Source: Panopea generosa (taxonomy: Eukaryota; Mollusca; Bivalvia; Adapedonta; Hiatellidae). Taken from it: a stretch of DNA of 64,000 nucleotides. The DNA is taken from positions 24,399,657 to 24,463,656 of the forward strand of contig CM055901.1 in the NCBI GenBank assembly GCA_029582155.1, given 5' to 3'. Below, in pieces: positions 27,270 through 35,525 of this stretch (positions are counted from its first letter, which is position 1; every line of letters starts with the position of its first letter). The notes below the pieces were generated by a model that saw only the letters and a program-made list of their open reading frames with translations, did no database searches and was not told where the DNA came from. A program made the position numbers and the translations under genes.

Positions 27270-27888
27270 CTCTCTCTTCTCTCTCTTTCTATCACCCTCT
27301 CTCTGCTCTCTCTCTCTCTCCCTCTCGTTAAAATACTGTTTTTGATTTCTGTTCTGAATAAGAGGACCCAACCGCATCGCAAACCGCTCACCTGAGATGT
27401 AAATATAGTTACGTTACAGCCAAAGGTCACTGACCAAAATTGCATTCTCGATTTTCGTCTTACATAAATGACTTATATTAATTTCTTTAATCAGTGGACT
27501 AATAAAATAAACCAAATTTAAATGTAGAAGTTCTATCCATTGAAAAATCAACTGTTTATGTTTATACCAAACAAACAAAATCTCAGAAAAATGCCCTTTT
27601 TTAAATTCAAGGCACGTAACTCCCAATGATAGCCTCTCTGGAATTTAAATAAATATTGACTAATATATTATACTTTACTTTTTCAATTAACCTTAAACAT
27701 GAAAAAATAGCATATACAAAATGAAGCTGTTTCGGCATGTTAATCAGTTATGCATTTTTTTTTAAAGCAAAAGCCCGGCTTCGGCTTATGATTCGAGTAA
27801 ACATTTGTAAAAATATGAGTTTGTACCTTGTACGTTTTAAAACCATTAAACATTTCTTCATCACATCGCTGAAGAAGAGAAACTATAT
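2404..27888 (-). CDS. GCKR: Glucokinase regulatory protein homologue, partial gene (12 exons seen)
   Basis: GCKR family proteins are SIS-domain sugar-phosphate sensors. In vertebrate liver the protein binds and inhibits glucokinase, holds it in the nucleus, and responds to fructose 6- and 1-phosphate; the family is related to bacterial MurNAc-6-phosphate etherase (MurQ). Twelve exons on the minus strand join in frame to about 329 residues, co-linear with the vertebrate protein from the segment IVRLLGQCDAEIF of SIS domain 1 to DVRGFL in SIS domain 2. The signatures SGCGTSGR, AGGDR, GLSAPYVGGQ, LLGFNPSNLAR and GSSRMKGGSATK are all present. All eleven junctions have GT-AG ends and compatible phase, with no stops, so this looks like an intact gene. 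The N-terminal exon (family motif near ITEKSNPLT) was not found upstream of 27888, and the rest of SIS2 and the C-terminal lid lie beyond position 1. Introns are repeat-filled. A glucokinase-regulating role in this animal is inferred from the family. Confidence 0.93.
2811..2842. repeat. (CAGCA)n microsatellite
   Basis: About six perfect pentamers in the intron between GCKR exons k and l. Confidence 0.9.
3190..3242. repeat. (AACAAT/AACAGT)n microsatellite
   Basis: Imperfect hexamers abutting the left end of the MITE at 3242-3790. Confidence 0.85.
3242..3790. mobile_element. MITE-like element, ~550 bp
   Basis: The ends are inverted repeats: left GGCCTAAAAAAA then GTTTGTTTCCTGTTAC; right carries GTAACCGGAAACAAAC then TTTTTTTTAGTCC. 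The interior has a long T run and no coding. It sits between two hexamer microsatellites. Superfamily not assigned. Confidence 0.6.
3793..3865. repeat. (AATTAC)n microsatellite
   Basis: Hexamer tract abutting the right end of the preceding MITE, and related to the (AACAAT)n tract on the other side. Confidence 0.85.
3880..4700 (-). mobile_element. Degraded LINE remnant (reverse-transcriptase C-terminal region)
   Basis: The minus strand, read through several frames with stops, shows pieces such as STLSWLTQVDTVINKCNSLL followed by a hydrophobic stretch and a PAYLKDLFTL-like segment. These resemble the region after the RT domain in CR1/Jockey-type LINEs. Heavily decayed. Confidence 0.5.
5184..5281 (-). 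CDS. GCKR: GCKR exon k, start of SIS domain 2
   Basis: Flanked by GATTTTCAG and GTAAGTTATT. It encodes SIYYLGNDGTALMGLIDASE and then CPPTYGA, aligned to vertebrate HVYLVGWQTLGIIAIMDGVECIHTFGAD. Phase 2 in, 1 out. Confidence 0.9.
5290..6080. other. Intron between GCKR exons k and j, left part
   Basis: AT-rich with no gene seen. A short word at 5600-5640 (GATACCCACGGGTAACAATG) is shared in diverged form with 1040-1110, suggesting a dispersed repeat. Confidence 0.5.
6085..9720 (+). mobile_element. CR1-type LINE with 2A-like peptide, broken
   Basis: A 380-codon frame (6151-7293) encodes a hydrophobic N-terminus, a 2A-like motif GDIESNPGP (6400-6426), a PHD-like zinc finger (PVTWAHQDGLCWGGCNIWHH) and the start of an APE endonuclease (RIMNINCRSIRG; TEYWL with the metal-binding Glu). 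The endonuclease then reads AGNLNCPE where GDFNLP is usual, so a catalytic Asp is lost, and a stop follows at 7291. Further frames carry the thumb of the polyprotein (GVRKLLHNIKINKASCPDEL) and the RT with VPQGTMLGPL and FADD (8762-8773). There are at least four frame breaks and a long C run at 8487-8530. PHD + APE + RT order and sequence indicate the CR1 clade. The tail ends in AATAAAGCACATC and an A run. It inserted on the strand opposite GCKR. Confidence 0.9.
6400..6426 (+). other. 2A-like ribosome-skipping motif in the LINE
   Basis: Encodes GDIESNPGP at residues 84-92 of the 380-codon frame, matching the family consensus D(V/I)ExNPGP, with the upstream LLL typical of active 2As. 2A motifs are known at the N-terminus of APE-type LINEs in sea urchins and molluscs. 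The separated N-terminal product would be about 91 residues. Confidence 0.85.
9734..9912. mobile_element. Small MITE, TA-flanked, TIR CAGTCAAACCTGT
   Basis: Termini CAGTCAAACCTGTGTAAG and CTTAAGACAGGTTTGACTG are inverted and flanked by TA. The interior repeats the theme of 'cttaagcaac', giving a near-palindrome. This suggests Tc1/mariner type. A second copy lies at 55450-55620. Confidence 0.75.
10092..10190 (-). CDS. GCKR: GCKR exon j
   Basis: Flanked by GTTACAG and GTAAGTTG. It encodes a linker helix ending KVVISKIIEMAGNR, aligned to vertebrate SPKIATLMKSVSTSL between the two SIS domains. Phase 2 in, 2 out. Confidence 0.87.
10690..11205. repeat. 30-bp minisatellite next to the GCKR exon i donor
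   Basis: About 17 units containing GACACACTGACTCATGACAG. On the GCKR sense strand the array starts about 25 bases after the exon i donor. The period of 30 keeps several frames open (false ORFs to 204 codons). Confidence 0.95.
11226..11338 (-). CDS. GCKR: GCKR exon i, GSSRMKGGSATK motif
   Basis: Flanked by TATTTAG and GTAATATT. It encodes PEPITGSSRMKGGSATK and then the helix that ends SIS domain 1. The motif is nearly identical to vertebrate GCKR and homologous to the MurQ active-site region. A 30-bp minisatellite begins about 25 bases downstream of the donor. Confidence 0.95.
11795..13240. repeat. 45-bp minisatellite
   Basis: About 32 units built on GGTGGATGTGCATGGGTGTC. Each unit contains GCTTAGGGTTA, a telomere-like hexamer in register. 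Variant units occur in several interleaved types. The multiple-of-three period yields false ORFs of about 480-517 codons on both strands. Confidence 0.95.
13290..14260. repeat. ~54-bp minisatellite
   Basis: About 17 diverged units containing AAACGTCTGTTATCTGTTAG and ATTGTTACCGTTGAGTGT. It directly follows the 45-bp array in the same GCKR intron. Confidence 0.92.
14545..14563. repeat. Poly-C run
   Basis: Uninterrupted C homopolymer of about 19 bases in the intron after GCKR exon h. Confidence 0.9.
14633..14703 (-). CDS. GCKR: GCKR exon h
   Basis: Flanked by ACTTCAG and GTAAGTATT. It encodes GSETGYLLNPIVG (vertebrate FVLNPAIG). Phase 1 in, 0 out. Confidence 0.9.
14922..15119 (+). mobile_element. 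tRNA-derived SINE at the GCKR exon g splice donor
   Basis: The head has an A-box-like TAGTGTAATGGATAG and a B-box GGGTTCGATCC; the tail ends AAACTAAACT. It is flanked by a perfect 10-bp duplication AAATATTACC (14910-14919 region and immediately after the tail). The right copy covers the exon g donor GTAATATTT on the minus strand. Confidence 0.88.
15128..15168 (-). CDS. GCKR: GCKR exon g (41-nt micro-exon)
   Basis: Flanked by TTTCCAG and GTAATATT. It encodes NVKIETWDKTFLQ (vertebrate NDPIEDWSSTFRQV), and the 1+39+1 phase joins exons f and h exactly. The splice donor lies inside the target-site duplication of a SINE (14922-15119). Confidence 0.9.
15230..15650. other. Intronic stretch, nothing recognised
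   Basis: Contains ACGCACAACACC (15240 region) inverted as GGTGTTGTGCGC (15302 region), possibly the ends of a tiny MITE. No gene seen; the open minus frame across exon g is read-through. Confidence 0.4.
15715..16800 (-). mobile_element. Truncated LINE, reverse transcriptase part
   Basis: Minus-strand translation runs from a YRPVSILS-like motif and RILERAVEH through VRQGSTLGPLLFLCYVNDMS, a YAVDNVILFS active-site region (Val in place of the first catalytic Asp of YADD) and on to VKYLGAMLDNDLS and the C-terminal domain. At least two frame changes. CR1/Jockey-like, a different family from the LINE at 6.1-9.7 kb. Its 5' side abuts the 33-bp minisatellite. Confidence 0.8.
16840..19022. repeat. 33-bp minisatellite with higher-order repeat
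   Basis: About 66 units built on GATAGACCTGATTCGGGAGA. In the left part a 429-bp block (13 units) is duplicated in tandem: the variant AGGTAATGGGATATACCTG recurs exactly 429 bases apart (16898 and 17327). The period of 33 keeps both strands open (false ORFs to 381 codons). Confidence 0.95.
19025..19755. other. Intronic stretch, nothing recognised
   Basis: AT-rich, with homopurine and T-rich tracts. Open frames here are short or are extensions of the minisatellite. Confidence 0.5.
19757..19806. repeat. (CAAT)n microsatellite
   Basis: About twelve tetramers of CAAT between GCKR exons f and g. Confidence 0.95.
20050..20198 (-). CDS. GCKR: GCKR exon f, core of SIS domain 1
   Basis: The acceptor is a weak CGTAAG and the donor is GTATGTC. 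It encodes RVVFVGITCGLSAPYVGGQL and FVPVLLGFNPSNLAR, among the best conserved GCKR stretches (vertebrate GISVGLSAPFVAGQ, FLPVLVGFNPVSMAR). It ends in phase 2, completed by the first base of exon g. Confidence 0.95.
20658..20724 (-). CDS. GCKR: GCKR exon e
   Basis: Flanked by CCACAG and GTGAACATT. It encodes EAPEDDPRVGVEALKK, matching the vertebrate segment EGTEDSALHGIEELKK. Phase 2 in, 0 out. Confidence 0.9.
20776..20868. repeat. (CAGA)n(CAGG)n(CAGA)n microsatellite
   Basis: A compound tetranucleotide tract 50 bases upstream (minus strand) of the GCKR exon e acceptor. Confidence 0.95.
21065..21600 (+). mobile_element. Harbinger (PIF) transposon fragment
   Basis: The left end reads GGTCCCGGTTTCACGAAAAA, like Harbinger termini. 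An 85-codon frame at 21331-21585 starts MADFGRQIDRLRRLQRIERV and contains FTDRTIPLVVLF and DRYRFHPEST, matching the N-terminus of HARBI1-like transposases (DRTNPLE...RYRF..ES). The match fades after SPSVSFGDA; the catalytic core and the right terminus were not found. Confidence 0.72.
21733..21806. mobile_element. piggyBac-type mini-MITE (66 bp)
   Basis: TTAA on both sides of CCCTTTACTTCATA ... TATGGAGTAAAGGG. TTAA duplication and CCC-starting termini are the piggyBac pattern. The interior includes GACGCCTTCAGTGATTGGTG. A related, expanded copy is at 46995-47373. Confidence 0.75.
22378..22451 (-). CDS. GCKR: GCKR exon d
   Basis: Flanked by TTTCAG and GTGAGAT. It encodes RTFNELLQL followed by QYLLAGGDR; the AGGDR motif with a split final Arg codon is typical of GCKR. 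It ends in phase 2. Confidence 0.92.
22700..23262. repeat. ~41-bp minisatellite at the GCKR exon c donor
   Basis: About 13 units containing CCGATCGATGCACGTGTTAT. On the GCKR sense strand it begins within about 20 bases of the exon c donor. Confidence 0.93.
23278..23346 (-). CDS. GCKR: GCKR exon c, SIS signature
   Basis: Flanked by AG and GTAAGATG; 23 codons, phase 0. It encodes GVVVFSGCGTSGRIGFIVA. SGCGTSGR is the sugar-phosphate-binding loop shared with vertebrate GCKR (SGGGTSGR) and MurQ; the third residue is Cys instead of Gly. A 41-bp minisatellite starts within about 20 bases of its splice donor. Confidence 0.94.
23828..23853. repeat. Poly-G run
   Basis: G homopolymer of about 25 bases within a dispersed-repeat context. 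Confidence 0.9.
24160..25862. repeat. 25-bp minisatellite
   Basis: About 68 units of CACTCTTGCCAAGTTTGGTC plus five bases. Flanking sequence (23600-24160, 25870-26280) is a dispersed repeat with phrases such as AAACTTGGTCAGGATTGGAT, so the unit probably grew from inside such an element. False ORFs to 346 codons. Confidence 0.95.
25980..26290. mobile_element. Dispersed repeat tail
   Basis: Contains ACGATGGACGACGGACGACC and CATGACATAAGCT, phrases shared in diverged form with 34395-34450 and 35230-35280. This is an interspersed element of unassigned class. Confidence 0.5.
26300..27040. other. Intronic stretch, nothing recognised
   Basis: Short open frames only; no splice context that fits GCKR. 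Confidence 0.45.
27050..27118 (-). CDS. GCKR: GCKR exon b
   Basis: Flanked by TTTCAG and GTAACG; 23 codons, phase 0 at both ends. It encodes DIIQTIEDVAVHVKEVLA, the helix before the first SIS strand (vertebrate VQVAGKVQEVL). Confidence 0.88.
27197..27330. repeat. (CT)n microsatellite
   Basis: A long pyrimidine tract, perfect CT over about 60 bases and then interrupted, about 80 bases upstream of GCKR exon b. It lies close to the acceptor, but on the GCKR sense strand it reads as purines (GA), so it is not a polypyrimidine tract for that exon. Confidence 0.95.
27827..27888 (-). CDS. GCKR: GCKR exon a (first one found)
   Basis: Preceded on the minus strand by TTTATTTCAG and followed by GTACAAAC. 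It encodes IVSLLQRCDEEMF, matching vertebrate IVRLLGQCDAEIF. It enters in phase 1, so an upstream coding exon ending in a single G must exist. None of the visible upstream donor-like sites fits. Confidence 0.85.
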
Positions 27889-27889
27889 C

Positions 27890-28400
27890 TGAAATAAAAA
27901 AGGGGAGATTGTAACAGAAATTTTATATCTGAAGCAAACAAAGGGAAACATGTGACGTTCATTGGGAAAGACATCATTATTCCTAGTCCAATTAAAAATA
28001 CCAAAGCGCCATTTTCAGAAGTTGCTTCCGGTATATAATATATATGGCGTTTATATGTAATTATTTACCTCGGTGTGTATATATATATATTTTAAAATTT
28101 TAGTATCAACAGCATTTTGATTAAAGCATTAACCTTATCTAACATCATCTATGTTTCATTTCACCAAAGTTCTTGTACTAGTCTAGTGTCCATGTAAACA
28201 CAGAAACTTGGAGTAATTATTTGTTTGGAGGATTTAAATTATATGTTCAGAGACGCTGACCAGTGCCGAAACTAGTTTAATTAAATATTAATCGCAACGT
28301 TTCGTCACATAGGCCAGCAGAATGTCAAGTCACGTGTGTCAATGAGACGTCATGTCGTCGGCTTAATGGTAGACAACGTATCTCTGTATTTGTATAAATA
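27890..28400. other. Upstream of GCKR exon a
   Basis: Searched on the minus strand for the missing N-terminal GCKR exon (motif near ITEKSNPLT, donor after a phase-1 G) and nothing convincing was found. Confidence 0.4.
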
Positions 28401-28419
28401 AGATTTATGATAAGTTTGC

Positions 28420-29420
28420 ACATTAAAACATAAACGATATATCACTTTACTGTGCCTAATAGTGACGATATATTGATCTCCTTGGTTATGCTATTACTTG
28501 CTTCTGTTACTGTAAATCTACACAATAAACATTAACGATATAACGCTGTACTGTACCTAATAGTGAGGATATATCGATCTCCTTGGTTATGCTAATGCTT
28601 GCTTCTGTTACTGTAAATCTACACAATAAAATTAACGATATTTCACTTTACTGTGCCTAATACTGACGATATATCGATCTCATCGGTTATGCTAATGCTT
28701 GCTTCTGTAACTGTAAATCTACACAATAAACATTAACGATATATCACTTTACTGTGCCTAATACTGACGATATATCGATCTCCTCGGCTATACTATTGTT
28801 TGCTTCTGTTACTGTAAATCTACACAATAAACATAAATGATATATCATTTTACTGTGCCTAATAGTGACGATATATCGATCTCATCGGTTATGCTAATGC
28901 TTGCTTCTGTTACTGTAAATCTACACAATAAACATTAACGATATTTCACTTTACTGTGCCTAATAGTGACGATATATTGATCTCCTTGGTTATGCTATTG
29001 CTTGCTTCTGTTACTGTGAATCTACACAATAAACATTAACGATATAACACTGTACTGTACCTAATGGTGACGACATATTGATCTCCTCGGCTATACAAGT
29101 GCTTGCTTCTGTTACTGTTAATCTACACAATAAACATTAACGATATAACACTGTACTGTACCTTATGGTGACGATATATCGATCTCATCGATTATGCTAT
29201 TGATTGCTTCTGTTATAGTTAATCAACACAATACAAATAAACGATATAACACTGAACTGTACCTTATGGCGACGATACATCGATCCTTTCTGTTATACTA
29301 TTGCTGGCTTCTGTTATAGTAAATCAACACAATACAAATAAACGATATAACACTGTACTGTACCTAATGGCGACGATACATCAATCCCCTCTGTTATACT
29401 ATTGATGGCTTCTGTTACAG
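28420..29420. repeat. ~100-bp satellite
   Basis: About ten units containing CTAATAGTGACGATATATCG and CTTGCTTCTGTTACTGTAAA, increasingly diverged to the right. Confidence 0.92.
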
Positions 29421-29589
29421 GCTGCTCCATCTTGGACATGTCTCAATATACGCCCATTGTTTTATTAAAGAACTGTAAAGTAGGACACTCACATGATATG
29501 CAGTACATTTGATACGTAATTAGGTGAGAGCACAGCCTGGCTCCAAACGTAATTACTGCATATTTAGTCAGGGACTGATGTAGCAGCAT

Positions 29590-31405
29590 AATTTGTGAGG
29601 GTTGGTCTGGGCTCAAACTCACGGTCTTATTGGTAAGAGGTGATCTTGGCTCAAACTCACAGCCTAAGTAATGAGATGTGATCTGGGCTCTAACTCACAG
29701 CCTAAGTGGTGAGAGGTTATCTGGGCTCGAACTCATGGCCTAATTGGTGAAAGCTGATCTGGGGTCGAACTTACGGCATAAATGGTGAGGGGCAATTTGG
29801 GCTCAAACTCACGGCCTTATTGATCGTGATTGATCTGTGCTCGAACTCATGGTGAGGGGTAATTTGGGCTCAAACTCACGGCCTTATTGATCGGGATTGA
29901 TCTAGGCTCGAACTCATGGCTTGAGTTATTAGAGGTGATCTGGGCTTGAACTCACGGTCTAAGAAGTAAGAGGTGATCTGGGCTTGAACTCACAGCCTTA
30001 TTGATCGGGATAGATCTGGGCTCGAACTCACGGCCTAAGTGGTGAGTCGCGATCTGGGCTCGAACTCACGACGTAAGTGGTAGGGGTTATCTGGACTCGA
30101 ATTCACGGCTTAAGTGGTGAGTCGCGGTCTGGGATCGAACTCACGACGTATGTGGTAGGAGTTATCTGGGCTCGAACTCACGGCCTAAGTGGTGAGTCGC
30201 GATCTGGGCTCGAACTCACAGCCTAAGTGGTAGGGGTGATCTGGGCTCGAACTCACAGCCTAAGTGGTAGGGGTGATCTGGGCTCGAACTCACAGCCTAA
30301 GTGGTGAGAGGCGATCTGGGCTCGAACTCACGGCCTAAGTGGTGAGTCGCGATCTGGGCTCGAACTCACGACGTAAGTGGTAGGGGTTATCTGGACTCGA
30401 ATTCACGGCTTAAGTGGTGAGTCGCGGTCTGGGATCGAACTCACGACGTAAGTGGTAGGAGTTATCTGGGCTCGAACTCACGGCCTAAGTGGTGAGTCGC
30501 GATCTGGGCTCGAACTCACAGCCTAAGTGGTAGGGGTGATCTCGGCTCGAACTCACAGCCTAAGTGGTAGGGGTGATCTGGGCTCGAACTCACAGCCTAA
30601 GTGGTAGGGGTGATCTGGGCTCGAACTCGCAGCCTTATTGGTCAGAGGTTATCTGCGCTCTAACTCATGGTCTAAGAAGTAAGAGGTGATCTGGGTCGAA
30701 CTCTCGGCGTAAGTGGTGAGAGACAAACTAGGCTCGAACTCGCGGCCTTAGTGGTTAGAGGTTATCTGGGCTCAAACTCACAGCCTAAGTGGTGAAAGGT
30801 GATCATGGCTCGAACTCACAGCCTAAGTGGTAAGAGGCAAACTGGACTCGAACTCGCAGCCTAAGTTGTCAGAGGTTATCTGCGCTCAAACTCATAGCCT
30901 AAGTGGTAAGAGGTGATCATGGCTCGAACTCAAAGCATTATGCTGCATAAGTGGTGAGAGGCGATCATGGCTCGAACTCACGGCCTAAGTGGTTAGAGGT
31001 TATATGCGCTCAAACTCACAGCCTAAGTGGTGAGAGGCGATCATGGCTTGAACTCACAGCCTAAGCGGTGAGAGGCGATCATGGCTCGAACTCACAGCCT
31101 AAGTGGTGAGAGGCGATCTGGGCTCGAACTCACGGCTTAAGTGGTTAGAGGTGATCATGGCTCGAACTCACAGCATTATGCTGCATAAGTAGTGAGAGGC
31201 GATCATGGCTCGAACTCACGGCCTAAGTGGTTAGAGGCGATCTGGGCTCGAACTCACGGCTTAAGTGGTTAGAGGCGATCATGGCTCGAACTCACAGCCT
31301 AAATTGGTGAGAGATGATATGTGGGCTCGAACTCACGGCCTAAGTAGTGGGAGGTTATCATGGCTCGAACTCACGGCTTAAGAGGTGAGTGGTTATCTGG
31401 GCTCG
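29590..31405. repeat. 38-bp minisatellite of tRNA-promoter-like units
   Basis: About 46 units built on GATCTGGGCTCGAACTCACG and GCCTAAGTGGTGAGAGG. Each unit joins an A-box-like CTAAGTGGTTAGAGG to a B-box-like GGCTCGAACTC, as in a shortened tRNA-SINE head. There are higher-order blocks: a roughly 304-bp stretch near 30040 recurs near 30344. Confidence 0.93.
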
Positions 31406-31409
31406 AGTT

Positions 31410-32560
31410 TAACAATTAAAAAAACACCTCAAGATACATTTACAATAAACACCGAGACTTCTATTTGCTAGAAAATGCTGCACTTCGATAAAAAAAACTC
31501 GGGTAGGATATTAAGACATCGAATAAAAATCTTGCCTGCAATAAATACGGCTTTGTTTGCATAAAAAAACATGTTCAAAAGGCGCATGTATATATTATAT
31601 GTCCGTTGTTTTGTTTCAAGTCCAAACTACCTTAATCCGCCGCTGTTGATTACGTGATCATATCTATTGTGTTGTTCAACTTTCTTATCTTAGGATAATA
31701 GCCTTAACTGCTGATTCAAGTGTGAAAAGTTTCAGTTACTTGCGGATATAAGTGTGCTCGGGTACTGTTTAACCTTTCAGGATCCCAGAAAATATTGGTT
31801 AGGGAAACTGATCGTATGTTAGCCCTAGATGACATAAAATGACATTGAATATTCAAACAAACAAGCAAACTGAACTTAAGATTAATACTAGTATGTGGTG
31901 CGTATAAGCCTAGATTAATTATTAATACGTAAAACATGATACACAAGGAAGTTAGTGTAATGTTATAATATAGATCTAAAGGATAAAAGTCTATGTTTTG
32001 AGTGAATAAAGAATGAAACCGTCTTACCTTAAACGTCGCCCGTATGTATAAGTGTATAGCGTTCGTTATCTCACGGCATTGACCCATTTCAAGACGAGAT
32101 ATGTTAATATGAGGACCTCCTAGTTGGTAGAGAACAAATACAGAATAAATGGTGTTTTATTTTATCCTATCAGTGACTCAACTTGATGTCACTTAAATAA
32201 ATACTTAAGACGATGCGGAATATAGGTAATGATGGTGATGAAGATGATAAATGGTGGTGACACGTCGCTTCTACAGTGAGGCCAGCCGTAGAATATAGAA
32301 TATAGCCCGTCTGTCAGGGACCCTTACAAACAGAAAGCCATTATGAAGATAGATTACGAGTATATTCAAAAATAACTGCTCGCTTTTGGACATATAACTA
32401 TAATAAATCTCTGGGCACTGTTGCTGACATCATTGGAGCTTATCCCAATTAAAAAGAAAATCTTTGGATATATATCAGGCCCTCCCAGGGGGGTTTGGAG
32501 ATCTGGAGAACATGGCCATTTATTTTCAGAGATCTGGGGAACATTTGCCATTACTTTCAG
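31410..32560. other. Intergenic or 5' GCKR region
   Basis: No confirmed gene. On the minus strand 32087-32028 reads MGQCREITNAIHLYIRATFK followed by a good donor GTAAGACG. Its end phase does not fit GCKR exon a, so it could at most be a non-coding first exon. Confidence 0.3.
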
Positions 32561-34144
32561 AGATTCAGGGATCAAAGGCTTAATTTAAGAGATCTAGGGA
32601 TATTGTCCTCAAAGAAAAAAAAAGAAAAAAAGTACCTAATTTGATCAATTTCATCAGACACATATAAACAGAGATAGGCAACTGGAGGCAAAATTTTGTC
32701 TAAATTTCAGGTGGCACATTTTGCGTTTTCTAAAGCATGGAAACACACCTCCTAAATCAACAAGCATATTGTTGAGACTATAGTATCAAAAGAAAGTGCT
32801 TGATTGTAAATCTGGGAGAGTATTTTTTTTTATTTTTGATTTAAAGAAATGAAGAATTTTTACGCTTAATGTTATTTTTGTTTAATCATTTTCTCTTTTT
32901 TAGCCCATTTTTAAAGTAAGAAAAAAGAAAAACGACTTTAAATATTGATATGAAAATTTCCCCAACGATGGAGAACTTTCTTCTTCATCTTTCTACGTAA
33001 TATATCTATTTTTATTGTGTGTTCTTTAAATGTATTTGTTAAATCAAGATTACCGTTGTTTGTTAAAGTGACGTAATGCCCATCTTACGGCATTCTTGTG
33101 TTAACCGGTGAATATCATAATAAGAGCTAATTTCGCTCTGGTCGGTTGCTGTGCAGTTTAAACTGTTATTGATGCATACAATTTTGAAGAAAATATATTA
33201 GAAATAGAGATTACGAGTAATAAAAAAAGCATTTTAGTTTCGGATTCAAAAGACATCGCCGTGATTCGGACTGTTCCGTAAACGCTTGCACGATCTAATT
33301 TGCAATGATTTATTCCTAAAGCATTTTAAAACAATGCTTTCGTCAACAAATCTACACATGAAAGGAACAGAAATTGTATCAGTAGTGTCTTTAGTATATA
33401 CAAGTGACCGTCTGCTTCGTTAAAGAGTGTATGTAAATGAAAAAAAAGTGAAACGAGTGAATACCCAGTTTTGTTGTATGCATAATTATTTGCCCACGTT
33501 ATTCACGGAAATCGGCAAAAAACGCTTCGGTTCACATTGGAAATGAACGGAACTTTCATTGGTTAGGTCGCATGAGCGACCAAACCCAATACAAGGGCCA
33601 GTTAAGAAACTGACTCTGGGTGCTGCCATATTGAAACGTCAAAGATCACGTGTTAAAAACACGGCATTCGCCACATGGCGATCGCCATTGTTTTTTTAAA
33701 CAGTGCATCATGGGAATGTACAAACCGCTTTTAATATTAAAACCTAGTCATGTTCCGACCACTTTCTTGCTAAAAGGAAAATTCAAATGCGGTGTTTAAT
33801 AATTGATTTTGACGTTTTAATGCACTAACTGAGATCACTATGAATTGTTCTTTGCATATTTAATCAGGAAAAAAATGATTAGCCTAAAATCAAGGAATTT
33901 TCTAAAACTCCTTGCTTAAATGAGGTCTTGCAACTTATCTTTTTTGAAAATTTATCGCCGTTTCTGACGGATTCTTACCGAGTTAATGTAAATAAATTTC
34001 AAATAACGATGTATTAACTCAATTATTACAACATGCTGAACCCATAACAATGGAAGTAGTAACACAATTAAACAGCTACAGTTGTTAATTTTATTCGATA
34101 CAACAGAATGGTAATTCCCAACAAATATATATTTACAGTTTTGA

Positions 34145-34580
34145 TGCTAACAGGCAGAATAGTGCAATGGTTATCGTCGTCGATTTCGGATCTTTAGGAC
34201 TGGTGTTTAATCCCACTCGGCATCTACTATTTTTTAATTAATTAGATCGTGTTTACACGATTTAGTCAATTATTTATGTTTATGTACTGCCTTTTGTATT
34301 AACCGTTCAGCTGTTAAAAAAAATATTTGTTTGTCTCTTCTCTCCTTCCCTCGATCTCTTCTTTGACTCTACTTGCCAAAGGCCAGCAGAGCTATGTCGT
34401 GGTAAATTGGTAAATTGTCCGTCATCCGTCCGTTAACCCTTTTCTTGTAGACGCGATAGCACCCCCCCCCCCCCCCCCCCCCAATTTTTCAACGAATCTT
34501 AACCAAACTTGCACAGCATTTATATAACCACAACATCTCAGACAAGTTCTTGAACCAGCATGATGACAAATGCCCCCTGC
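34145..34580 (+). mobile_element. tRNA-headed repeat, left inner arm
   Basis: Starts with A-box-like ATAGTGCAATGGTTATCG and B-box-like GGTGTTTAATCCC, then a body with CATTTATATAACCACAACAT and a poly-C run at 34461-34482. It is a composite SINE-like element. Confidence 0.65.
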
Positions 34581-34584
34581 CACA

Positions 34585-35100
34585 GGGCTTACAAGCACAT
34601 TTGCACAATTTTAGGGAAACTTAAAAAAAAAACACACCTTTTCTTTGAAAGTTCAAGCCATAGACCTTAAATATTTTACATGAAGCATTATTACTATTGG
34701 GGTCGTCTGAAAAGGTTGTAAACGGATTCCCGGTGTTAAATTTGGGCATTCACCTGAAGATATCCTATGTGTCCTCTCTAGTGAAGTCGGACACGGCTTC
34801 ATTGAACTTAATAATGAGGATAAGGCCTACATACATATTCAAACAGCCCTTGTCAAGACGTTTGACACACAGAGACAAGAGATGTAGAGGGTGAGCCGGA
34901 TCTGCCAGCAGAAAGGACAAGGAAAAGAAGACAGTGCATGGATTTTGCTTATTATTATGATATGTAAATAATAATAGAGAAGACTATAGAAGACGTGTTA
35001 CTTAAAGGAACACTCTTTGGTACTTTCAGGGAACTATGTTTAAAACTTTTGGAGATCTAGGGAACAGTGGAAATACTTTTAGAGAACTGGGGAACATGGA
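34585..35100. other. Spacer at the centre of the inverted repeat
   Basis: No inverted partner and no gene. It includes a 65-codon frame (34697-34894) of uncertain meaning, and phrases such as GGGAACATGGACAAAATACT that echo 32500-32560 just outside the left arm. Confidence 0.45.
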
Positions 35101-35104
35101 CAAA

Positions 35105-35525
35105 ATACTTTTAGTGGTTCAAGAACTTCAAGAGTTTGTGGTTATACAAATGCTGTGCGAGTTTGGATAAGATTCTTTGACAAATGGGGGTGGGGGGGGG
35201 GGGGGGGGAGTGCTATAGCTTCTACAAGAAAATGGTTAACGGATAGACGATGGCCAATTTACCACGACATAAGCCCTGCTGGCCTTTGGCAAGTAGAGCC
35301 AAAGAAGATATCGATGGAAGGACAGAAGAGACAAAAATGAACAGCTAAACGGTTAATTTACAAAAGGCAATAAATACATATAAATAATTATAAATACACA
35401 TAAATAAATGACTTTATTGTGTAAACACGATCTAATAAAAAAAAGTAGATGCCGGTTGGGATTGAACACCAGTCCTTATGATCCGAAATCGACGATATTA
35501 ACCACTGCAATATTTTGTCTTTACT
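35105..35525 (-). mobile_element. tRNA-headed repeat, right inner arm
   Basis: Reverse complement of the 34145-34580 element, with B-box-like GGTGTTCAATCCC, a matching body and a poly-G run at 35186-35206 opposite the poly-C of the other arm. Confidence 0.65.

Noticed and set aside
27156-27377. Arginine/glutamate-rich minus ORF
   Set aside because: Translation of the (CT)n microsatellite on the opposite strand.
29590-31405. CRISPR-like regular array
   Set aside because: Units are contiguous without unique spacers, in a eukaryotic intron-rich context. It is a minisatellite.
31716-32087. 123-codon minus ORF as the GCKR N-terminus
   Set aside because: The donor after ...RATFK leaves phase 0, incompatible with exon a, and the text lacks any GCKR N-terminal motif.
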